From: Gammaproteobacteria bacterium
GTDB lineage: Bacteria; Pseudomonadota; Gammaproteobacteria; UBA9214
Direction of reading: 5' to 3'
DNA length: 7,185 bases
NCBI GenBank assembly: GCA_029859555.1
Contig: JAOUCV010000107.1
Coordinates: 1-7,185, forward strand
Part shown: piece by piece, positions 1 to 4,740 of the stretch
How positions within the stretch are numbered: the first letter of the stretch is position 1
How the letters are laid out: every line of letters begins with the position of its first letter
Notes under the pieces: model-generated
What the model was told of the DNA's origin: nothing
The model's database searches: none
What the model saw: the letters and a program-made list of their open reading frames with translations, nothing else
Translations under genes and position numbers: made by a program

Positions 1-198
1 GGTACAGATCACGTTACATCACAGCTGGGCGTCATGAAACCGGGGCTATTGAAACAGCTTGATTCAATCCCGCTACCATTAAAAACAGAGCCATTGAGCC
101 TGTACCTGGCCTGGCATCGACGTGAGGATGATGATTCTGCCCACCAATGGCTACGAGCGCGAATAACGGGGACAGTTAATTCGATTATCAAGGATTAG
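1..198 (+). CDS. LysR-type transcriptional regulator, C-terminal fragment (5' end outside window)
   Basis: Frame 1 is open from the first base to a TAG at 196-198, giving 65 residues with no start of its own. The sequence resembles the end of a LysR-family effector-binding domain: a segment reading PLSLYLAWHRREDDDSAHQW followed by LRARI. The pattern of a hydrophobic strand, W-H-R, an acidic stretch, then A-H-x-W-L-R is what many LysR regulators show in their last 30 residues, where the final helix packs on the substrate-binding domain. The DNA-binding helix-turn-helix would lie upstream, outside the window, so target and effector cannot be inferred. The gene converges on the Kazal inhibitor gene. 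The family call rests on the C-terminal motif alone. Confidence 0.75.
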   Translation, partial: GTDHVTSQLGVMKPGLLKQLDSIPLPLKTEPLSLYLAWHRREDDDSAHQWLRARITGTVNSIIKD

Positions 199-228
199 CT
201 CACCTCACGCAGGTCGGCGCCGGTGAGC
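198..228. terminator. Possible hairpin between convergent genes
   Basis: GCTCACC (198-204) and GGTGAGC (222-228) form a perfect 7-bp stem around a 17-nt GC-rich loop, starting at the last base of the LysR-fragment stop codon and lying before the convergent Kazal stop. There is no T-tract on either side, so it is not a canonical intrinsic terminator. It may only stabilise or help end the converging transcripts. Confidence 0.25.
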
Positions 229-270
229 AGTGCCTTAACCCGACGGCCGCACTGTCAGACTTGATGATAC

Positions 271-552
271 TTACTCCGGGCATTCTCCCGGCACATAGCT
301 CAGTACTGACATATCGCTACAAGCACTACAGCCGTTACTGTATGTCTTTTTTTCTCCGCCTGTCATGGTTCCACACACAGGACGATAGTCCATCGTACAC
401 ATTTGTGGTCGGGGGTCTTTGCAGACTTCTGGCTCCTCATTAACGGGAGCCGCTTCCCCGCCCGGGGTATTGCCGGCTAAAGAATGGCCCGCAGGCGTCA
501 TCAAAAATACAGCGCTCAACAACCCTGCCTTGATCGATAATTTTATTCCCAT
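271..552 (-). CDS. Secreted Kazal-type serine protease inhibitor
   Basis: A 93-residue protein with an N-terminal signal peptide (two lysines, then hydrophobic core residues 9-18; likely cleavage after SLA at about residue 26), a short Pro/Glu-rich linker and one Kazal domain. The six cysteines are C44, C52, C60, C75, C78 and C91, with the conserved Tyr at Y71 in KTYSNGC. The reactive loop CTMDYRPVCG makes Met54 the predicted P1 residue by alignment with ovomucoid-type Kazal domains, suggesting inhibition of chymotrypsin-, elastase- or subtilisin-like proteases in the periplasm or outside the cell (inference). C60-C75 holds 14 residues against about 10 in classical domains, and C78-C91 holds 12, shorter than usual. 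The start at 552 is preferred over an in-frame ATG six codons upstream because GGAG lies just 5' of it. It is the last minus-strand gene, 78 nt downstream of dacB. Confidence 0.9.
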   Translation of the reverse strand: MGIKLSIKAGLLSAVFLMTPAGHSLAGNTPGGEAAPVNEEPEVCKDPRPQMCTMDYRPVCGTMTGGEKKTYSNGCSACSDMSVLSYVPGECPE

Positions 553-588
553 TACAACTCCTTCACACATCCAGTGATTTACATTCAG

Positions 589-597
589 ATTTTACCA
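589..597 (-). promoter_or_regulatory. Candidate extended -10 promoter for the Kazal gene
   Basis: On the minus strand this reads TGGTAAAAT: a TAAAAT hexamer (5/6 to TATAAT) preceded by the TGn extension. No good -35 is seen upstream, as expected for extended -10 promoters. Transcription would begin near 582, leaving a leader of about 30 nt that includes the GGAG ribosome site before the ATG at 552. This suggests the gene can be transcribed independently of dacB. Confidence 0.4.
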
Positions 598-630
598 CTT
601 CCAGAGGTTTTACTTTTCTGACACTGGTAA

Positions 631-1845
631 TCAGTCGGGTTGTTTGCGCAGCTCAACGGCAAGTTTGTTTCTGAAGCGGTATGGCGTCTTTTGATTGATA
701 ATTACCGCAAACGGGCGCCATTCATCCTGCTTGTTGATATAGCCTGCCAGCGCACTGACACCGATCAGACTTCCGGACTTGGCATAGATGCCGGATTCGA
801 TCTCGGGCAGCAGGTGTTTCCAGCGCCTGAACCGGCCCAACACATCGATCAGCTGTACCGGACTGAGCCTGTTAGCCCGGGAGAGCCCCGCCCCGTCTTC
901 CAGGAAAAATTCTTTCCAGCCAAATTCTGTTGCGAGTTGTTGTTTCAGCATCAGGGTGGCTTTTTCTGAACTGGCGGGCGCGCCCTGTTGCTCGGCACCC
1001 AGTTTCAGGACCAGCTGATTGGCGACAAAATTGGTGGAGTACTTCATCATTGGCTTGATGACGTCGGACAGCGTCCTGGTATTTAAGTGCCGGTACAGTA
1101 ACGGCAGGGTCTCTGGCACCAGACCCCAGGCGACCTCGTCTCCCACCTCAAGCGCTTCCCGGCGCAGAAATGCTGCAACCAGCTCTGCAAAGTAGCGTTC
1201 GGCAATGCGCTGATCCGGCCCGGTGTTGACCCGCTCCGATCGGCCTTTCATGGAATTGTAAATGCGCCTGGCCGTGACCGTAATGGGTGTCTGCTCCTCT
1301 GCGGAGACAATAACGCCGCTCTTTTTTACTGCAAAGACCGTGTTGAAATTGGCCGCCAGCGCACTCGGGATTGCATCGTACGGGTTGTTGCTGTTTGCAG
1401 TACCCGGCAGCTTGATGTTGCTGGCGAAGTAACTCGTGTCCAGTCGAATGCCGGCCAGTTTGGCTATGCCTGCCGCCTTTAGTTTTTCGCCAATTGTCCT
1501 GGCGATAATGACCAGTTCTTCCGAGACCAGGAAGGGATCGCCATAACCCTTGATCCAGAGAGCAGGATTGGCAGTGGACTCGTCCAGATAGAAATCGGTT
1601 TTGAAGCGATGCGCTTCACCCCAGTGATTGAGCGCCAGCCAGGCGGTAACCAGTTTGGTAGTAGAGGCCGGCACAAACAAATCATCGGCACGCTTCGTGT
1701 CGATTACCCTGCCCGCTTCATCCAGATACAGCAACCCGGCCGAATGGTAGCGGTTAAAGGTATCCAGACTGCTCGCCAGCGAAGTCGATAGTGGTAATAA
1801 AACCAGCAATAACAGCATTGGGCCCGGCAGACTGAATAAGCTCAA
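631..1845 (-). CDS. dacB: D-alanyl-D-alanine carboxypeptidase/endopeptidase, PBP4 family (peptidase S13)
   Basis: A 404-residue penicillin-binding protein that would cleave terminal D-Ala or D-Ala-mDAP cross-links of peptidoglycan in the periplasm. All three active-site motifs are present: S61-T-T-K64 (SxxK, nucleophile Ser61), S270-T-N272 (SxN) and K356-S-G358 (KTG-type, here KSG) followed by a SLIGVSALAGYI stretch typical of the family. The EDGAGLSRANRLSP segment at 316-329 is also characteristic. About 205 residues separate SxxK from SxN, somewhat less than in E. coli PBP4 (477 residues), so the inserted domains are present but compact. The start is TTG with AAAGG about 8 nt upstream. The next in-frame ATG (codon 10, base 1818) has no ribosome site, and a stop lies just upstream of the TTG. 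The predicted leader is hydrophobic but has no basic residue, which is odd for a Sec signal. Confidence 0.93.
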   Translation of the reverse strand: MSLFSLPGPMLLLLVLLPLSTSLASSLDTFNRYHSAGLLYLDEAGRVIDTKRADDLFVPASTTKLVTAWLALNHWGEAHRFKTDFYLDESTANPALWIKGYGDPFLVSEELVIIARTIGEKLKAAGIAKLAGIRLDTSYFASNIKLPGTANSNNPYDAIPSALAANFNTVFAVKKSGVIVSAEEQTPITVTARRIYNSMKGRSERVNTGPDQRIAERYFAELVAAFLRREALEVGDEVAWGLVPETLPLLYRHLNTRTLSDVIKPMMKYSTNFVANQLVLKLGAEQQGAPASSEKATLMLKQQLATEFGWKEFFLEDGAGLSRANRLSPVQLIDVLGRFRRWKHLLPEIESGIYAKSGSLIGVSALAGYINKQDEWRPFAVIINQKTPYRFRNKLAVELRKQPD

Positions 1846-1924
1846 GATATGACCTTTGATAAGACAGGATAATTACTCAATGGAAAATTTTACTGTGAAC
1901 CTGAATATTAACATCTCCAGTATC

Positions 1925-2000
1925 GCAGGTCGGATTAGACGTGTAGCGGCATAACCCGACAACCGGCCTGTCGGATTACGCTGACGCTAATCCGACCTAC
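1925..2000 (-). repeat. 76-nt GTAGGTCGGATTA palindromic repeat, copy 1
   Basis: A compound palindrome. AGGTCGGATTAG (1927-1938) is the exact inverse of CTAATCCGACCT (1987-1998), and each half also folds on itself: TCGGATTA/TAACCCGA on the left and GTCGGATTA/TAATCCGAC on the right. Read on the minus strand it begins GTAGG, the GTAG head typical of REP elements handled by RAYT transposases. It lies 30 nt downstream of the antitoxin stop and upstream of dacB. It matches copy 2 over its full 76 nt with about nine mismatches, and the 35 nt nearest the GTAG head are identical. Confidence 0.85.
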
Positions 2001-2030
2001 CAGACTCTGGTCTCAATAAATCATAAGCTT

Positions 2031-2354
2031 TTATGCCACTTTTCGGGCTTTGACTTCCAGGTATATTCCTTCCTGCTCCTGAAGGTAGCTGATCACAGCG
2101 AACAGATTGCTTGCCTGGGGATTACCCCTTGGTCCAAACATGCGCATGAGACTCTTGCTCGATTTATCGAAGACCCGGGACAACTCCTCAAACCCGATTG
2201 TCGCATTAATATAATCACGCAATACTGATTTTCCAGTATCGACATCTCCCGCAAGCAGACATTCAACACCTTCCTGCAGTAATGCCTTGCGAAATGCGGC
2301 ATCACGCTGTGCACGTGCCTGAATGGTGTCTTTAAAATCTTTCGTTAAGGCCAT
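2031..2354 (-). CDS. Type II antitoxin, HTH (Xre/HigA-like) family, partner of the upstream toxin
   Basis: A 107-residue antitoxin that should bind and neutralise the toxin encoded just upstream and repress their shared promoter. The start MALTKDFKDTIQARAQRD and the central segment TIGFEELSRVFDKSSKSLMR are hallmarks of the antidote family usually found downstream of RelE/HigB-like killer proteins (the HI1420-type family). The helix-turn-helix spans roughly residues 52-90, with SSKSLMRMFGPRGNP as the likely recognition region. Possible starts are a TTG at 2360 and ATGs at 2357 and 2354. The ATG at 2354 is chosen because AAGGGG lies about 7 nt upstream and relatives begin MALT. The ATG at 2357 would overlap the toxin stop by one base (TGATG). 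Translational coupling is likely in either case. A REP-like repeat lies 30 nt beyond the stop codon. Confidence 0.92.
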   Translation of the reverse strand: MALTKDFKDTIQARAQRDAAFRKALLQEGVECLLAGDVDTGKSVLRDYINATIGFEELSRVFDKSSKSLMRMFGPRGNPQASNLFAVISYLQEQEGIYLEVKARKVA

Positions 2355-2356
2355 CA

Positions 2357-2695
2357 TCAAACCCCTTGCCGCCTACGACGTTTATAGTCGCGCCAACGCG
2401 TTTTTGCAGTGGTTATGTCCACATGCTGGCGCTTCTTCGTCCCGCCTGCGAGCAATATCACAAGCCGGTCACCATCCCTGCCAAAGTAAATCCGATAACC
2501 AGGACCAAAATCAATCCTGTACTCATAGACACCGGCACCCACACCTTTCACATTCGAGCAGTTACCCTGTGCTACCCGATGTATCGCTGTAGCTACCTTG
2601 ATAGCAGCTGGAACATTCAGGCGACCAAACCATTTGGCATAGGGGCTATTTCCCTTTGCATCGAGGTATTCCCTGACCTCTGTACTATTATCCAT
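2357..2695 (-). CDS. Type II toxin, RelE/HigB-like addiction module killer protein
   Basis: A 112-residue basic protein of the RelE/ParE superfamily, in the phage Gp49-like/HI1419-type killer family. Relatives with the RelE fold typically act as ribosome-dependent mRNA interferases, but activity here is inferred. Diagnostic segments are YRIDFGPGYRIYF at residues 59-71 (the central beta strands, with conserved R60, G64-P-G66, Y67 and R68) and LLAGGTKKRQ at 81-90, followed by a basic tail rich in Arg/Lys (99-109). Length is normal and no disruption is seen. Toxin-first order, with the antitoxin starting within a few bases of the toxin stop, is the usual HigBA-type arrangement. The ATG at 2695 has no strong ribosome site. 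It sits immediately downstream of a palindrome and a TATGAT -10-like hexamer, so the mRNA leader may be very short. Confidence 0.93.
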   Translation of the reverse strand: MDNSTEVREYLDAKGNSPYAKWFGRLNVPAAIKVATAIHRVAQGNCSNVKGVGAGVYEYRIDFGPGYRIYFGRDGDRLVILLAGGTKKRQHVDITTAKTRWRDYKRRRRQGV

Positions 2696-2697
2696 AT

Positions 2698-2715
2698 AGT
2701 ATCATATATGTTACT
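2698..2715. promoter_or_regulatory. Candidate operator/promoter palindrome of the toxin-antitoxin operon
   Basis: AGTATCATATATGTTACT is an 18-bp inverted repeat with one mismatched base pair, centred on CATATATG. It ends 2 nt upstream of the toxin ATG at 2695. The minus-strand reading contains TATGAT, a 5/6 match to the -10 consensus, inside the palindrome; no clear -35 is seen. Antitoxins of this type usually repress their own promoter by binding such a palindrome, so an autoregulatory operator is the natural reading (inference). Confidence 0.55.
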
Positions 2716-2832
2716 TTTAGCGTTAATTAACATTCGGCGACTCTCAGCAACAACGATAGCTGTTACTAGCGAAACAATATGTCAGATAATTCCGGGGTGC
2801 CCGGTAAGAGCTGTAACCACAGGGTCACTGCC

Positions 2833-2908
2833 GCAGGTCGGGTTAGACACGCAGTGTCGTAACCCGGCAACCTGCCTGTCGGATTACGCTGACGCTAATC
2901 CGACCTAC
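2833..2908 (-). repeat. 76-nt GTAGGTCGGATTA palindromic repeat, copy 2
   Basis: Same length, orientation and architecture as copy 1. The left half has GACAC/GTGTC compensating arms (2846-2858), so base changes relative to copy 1 preserve pairing. On the minus strand the GTAG head begins at 2908 and provides the TAG stop codon of trhA (2905-2907). The element separates trhA from the toxin-antitoxin module. Confidence 0.87.
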
Positions 2909-3522
2909 AGGATGTAAAACAACACTGCGAGGTAGTGTGAAATGCTGCCGGCGAGCACGAACAGGTGCCAGATACCGTGGGCGTGTTTCATTTTCCCATC
3001 GAGGGCGTAAAAGATAATACCGCTGGTATAGAACACGCCGCCCAGCACCAGTAATGCCACGCCTCCTGTGGGCAGGGCCTGGACCAGCGGATACATGGCA
3101 AACAGGATCAGCCAGCCCATCAGCAGGTAGATGACCATTTGTATGGCACGTGAGCCTTCCTTGTGCCGGCTGTCCACGATAATACCGACAATAGCCAGCA
3201 CCCAGATGGTGACGAACAGGGTCCAGCCCCAGCTGCCGCGCAGCGTTACCAGCGTAAACGGCGTATAGGTGCCCGCAATGAGCAGGTAGATGGCCACATG
3301 ATCCAGCTTCCTGAATATTTGCTTCGCCCGTCCACGCAGCGAGTGGTACAGCGTCGACAGGGTATACAGCAGGAACAAAGACGCACCGTAGATACTGAAA
3401 CTGGCTATTTTCCACGGGTCGCCCTGCAGGGAGGCATACACCACCAGCACGACCAGGCCGGCAAGGGCCAGTGCAGCACCTACCAGGTGACTGATGCCGT
3501 TAAATCGTTCGCCGTGGTACAT
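2905..3522 (-). CDS. trhA: TrhA/hemolysin III family PAQR membrane protein
   Basis: A 205-residue, seven-helix inner-membrane protein of the hemolysin III/PAQR family. Bacterial TrhA proteins are linked to membrane fluidity and lipid homeostasis; the old hemolysin name reflects heterologous assays. The metal-site residues expected for PAQR proteins are present: S56 and H60 in STLYHS, D74 in LDHVAIYLLIAGTYTPF (73-89), and H182 and H186 in HGIWH, with H196 in the last helix. This fits a membrane-embedded zinc-dependent hydrolase fold. The start ATG at 3522 follows AGGA by about 7 nt. Length is normal for the family. The reading frame ends at a TAG that is part of the repeat at 2833-2908, so the C-terminus may have been set by repeat insertion. 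Another copy of the same repeat family lies 36 nt upstream of the start codon. Confidence 0.95.
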   Translation of the reverse strand: MYHGERFNGISHLVGAALALAGLVVLVVYASLQGDPWKIASFSIYGASLFLLYTLSTLYHSLRGRAKQIFRKLDHVAIYLLIAGTYTPFTLVTLRGSWGWTLFVTIWVLAIVGIIVDSRHKEGSRAIQMVIYLLMGWLILFAMYPLVQALPTGGVALLVLGGVFYTSGIIFYALDGKMKHAHGIWHLFVLAGSISHYLAVLFYIL

Positions 3523-3558
3523 GTTGTTTCCTGTCTGGACTCATCACAATATAGACAC

Positions 3559-3606
3559 GTAACCCGACGGGCAGTGTGTCGGATTACGCTACGCTAATCC
3601 GACCTA
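3559..3606 (-). repeat. GTAGGTCGGATTA palindromic repeat, copy 3 (shortened)
   Basis: On the minus strand it begins GTAGGTCGGATTAGCG, followed by the returning arm GTAATCCGAC, then a partial second half CGTCGGGTTAC. The terminal AGGTCGG arm seen in copies 1 and 2 is missing, and the loop of the first hairpin is one base shorter. It starts 16 nt downstream of the stop codon of the hydrolase gene at 3622 and lies upstream of trhA. Confidence 0.8.
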
Positions 3607-3621
3607 CAACTTGTATCGACC

Positions 3622-4548
3622 TTACAGGGCACTGGCAGAGTCACCTGATGTCCGCATGCGGATTTCTGCCGCTACGGCAGAATGGTCGGAAAGAATATCG
3701 GGCAGCACCTCAAGAGAGATAAACTCCAGTTGCTTCGAAATCAGTATCCAGTCGTAGCGCCTGGTATTTGAATAGGTCGGAAGGTCGTCTGCATCCGGCC
3801 GGTATACATGCAGGTCAGACCGTTCTGCCAGCGCCCGGATACCCTGCTCATCAGCAAACCAGTCACTGTTAAAGTCACCCATGATGATGATTGGATTGCC
3901 TCTGCCGGCAAGTGTTTCCCTTATCTCGGCGATCTGTTGTTCCCTGACAGACTTGCGCGAGAAATCGATGTGCACAGATACAATATCAACCAGCACCGGA
4001 TCAGTGGCACCAGCTTGCCACCTTACCTGGCCCAGCGTGTAGCCCTTGTTCATCGTCGGCGGTGAAGGCTTGAAGGTATGGTGCATGACACCGGACAGGT
4101 TCGTCCTGGATAACAGCGCTGTTCCATAACTAAAAAACCAGCTGCTGGCCTGGTGGCTGTTTTCATAAAACGGGTAAGCTGCCAGCTCGGCAAGCAGGGC
4201 AACATGGTCAAAACCACCACTCCACATCGAAGCTGCATCAGCTTCCTGCAAGGCAACGATGTCTGCGCCACGTCTGTCAAGAACAGTCGCGATTTCCTCG
4301 AGATTGCGACGGATCGCCCCCTCGCTCTTGAATATCTGATTTAAGCCGTCCTTTCTGCCATGCGCGAGATTGAGCGTCATCACTTTCAGCACTGGACTGT
4401 TAATGACTACCGGGAGGGGGTTCGGTTGTACCGGCTGTTCTTCTTTCGTCGGCGCTGCCGAGCAGGCCATTTGTATACTGCATATAACCGTAGCTATAAA
4501 CAGGATAGCGCGAAACCCGTGCCGGTTGATTAGCCGGTTATTGTTCAT
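3622..4548 (-). CDS. Endonuclease/exonuclease/phosphatase (EEP) family hydrolase with N-terminal export signal
   Basis: A 308-residue protein: an export signal (basic residues 5-13, hydrophobic 14-28), a Pro-rich linker and a full EEP (DNase I-like) domain from about residue 53. The metal and catalytic motifs are complete: N60 in TLNLAHGR, E102 in ALQEAD, H193 and D195 in SVHID, D225 and N227 in GDFN, D266 in DWI, and D288-H289 in SDH. A phosphodiester or phosphomonoester substrate acted on outside the cytoplasm is therefore likely; which one (nucleic acid, inositol phosphate or phospholipid) cannot be told. C29 after QMA could be lipidated, but the lipobox is imperfect, so simple secretion is possible. 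The frame stays open 38 codons further upstream, but that part runs back into REP repeats. The ATG at 4548, directly before the signal peptide, is preferred although no strong ribosome site precedes it. Confidence 0.93.
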   Translation of the reverse strand: MNNNRLINRHGFRAILFIATVICSIQMACSAAPTKEEQPVQPNPLPVVINSPVLKVMTLNLAHGRKDGLNQIFKSEGAIRRNLEEIATVLDRRGADIVALQEADAASMWSGGFDHVALLAELAAYPFYENSHQASSWFFSYGTALLSRTNLSGVMHHTFKPSPPTMNKGYTLGQVRWQAGATDPVLVDIVSVHIDFSRKSVREQQIAEIRETLAGRGNPIIIMGDFNSDWFADEQGIRALAERSDLHVYRPDADDLPTYSNTRRYDWILISKQLEFISLEVLPDILSDHSAVAAEIRMRTSGDSASAL

Positions 4549-4582
4549 TTGAAACTTGTCACCCGGATTGATGCTGTTACTG

Positions 4583-4647
4583 CAGCAGCGGACCATGTCC
4601 GTGATTGTGATGAATCGACAGTGATCGCGCACGAGATGCGCTCCTAC
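4583..4647. repeat. REP pair (BIME-like), GTAGGAGCGGAC family, unit 1
   Basis: Two inverted elements. The left one reads AGCGGACCATGTCCGTGATT (4587-4606), with GGAC/GTCC arms around a short loop. The right one, on the minus strand from 4647, reads GTAGGAGCGCATCTCGTGCG and ends GCGAT. The left member has lost its GTAGG head. The pair lies just upstream of the hydrolase gene start. Confidence 0.75.
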
Positions 4648-4664
4648 ACCAAACAGACACAATT

Positions 4665-4731
4665 GTAGGAGCGGACCTTGTCCGCGATTGCGGTGTATAA
4701 AAAAACCATCGCGGACAGGGCACGCTTCTAT
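4665..4731. repeat. REP pair (BIME-like), GTAGGAGCGGAC family, unit 2
   Basis: The left member GTAGGAGCGGACCTTGTCCG (4665-4684, continuing CGAT) has a perfect GCGGAC/GTCCGC stem with a CTT loop. The right member is its inverse, ending with a degraded head TAGAAGC on the minus strand at 4731. TGTCCGCGAT (4679-4688) and ATCGCGGACA (4708-4717) form an exact 10-bp stem joining the two members across a 19-nt A-rich loop. It starts 9 nt downstream of the transporter stop at 4741. Unit 1 and unit 2 are offset by about 83-84 nt, so they look like a tandem duplication. Confidence 0.8.
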
Positions 4732-4740
4732 ATCATCTGA

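Noticed and set aside
209..250. Possible fourth, degenerate copy of the GTAGGTCGGATTA repeat
   Set aside because: Only GCAGGTCGG and TTAACCCGAC fragments resemble it. The arms do not pair in the same register and the head is missing, so chance similarity is as likely.
2366..2917. 183-codon plus-strand open frame across the toxin gene and repeat
   Set aside because: It is antisense to the well-supported toxin gene, runs through the palindromic repeat, and shows no recognisable domain.
2843..3415. 190-codon minus-strand open frame overlapping trhA
   Set aside because: It lies in another frame of trhA on the same strand and its translation shows no family motif, whereas the trhA frame has helices, metal-site residues and a good ribosome site.
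1925..3606. Three similar repeats considered as a CRISPR array
   Set aside because: The copies are hundreds of bases apart with genes between them, vary in length and are compound palindromes. There are no uniform spacers or cas genes.
4549..4662. 38-codon upstream extension of the EEP hydrolase
   Set aside because: The extension is translated from REP sequence and would bury the signal peptide in mid-protein. The ATG at 4548 places the signal at the N-terminus.
4700..4706. A-run considered as the T-tract of an intrinsic terminator for the transporter gene
   Set aside because: On the minus strand the T-run sits in the loop of the REP pair, not directly after a GC-rich stem, so the canonical order is not met.
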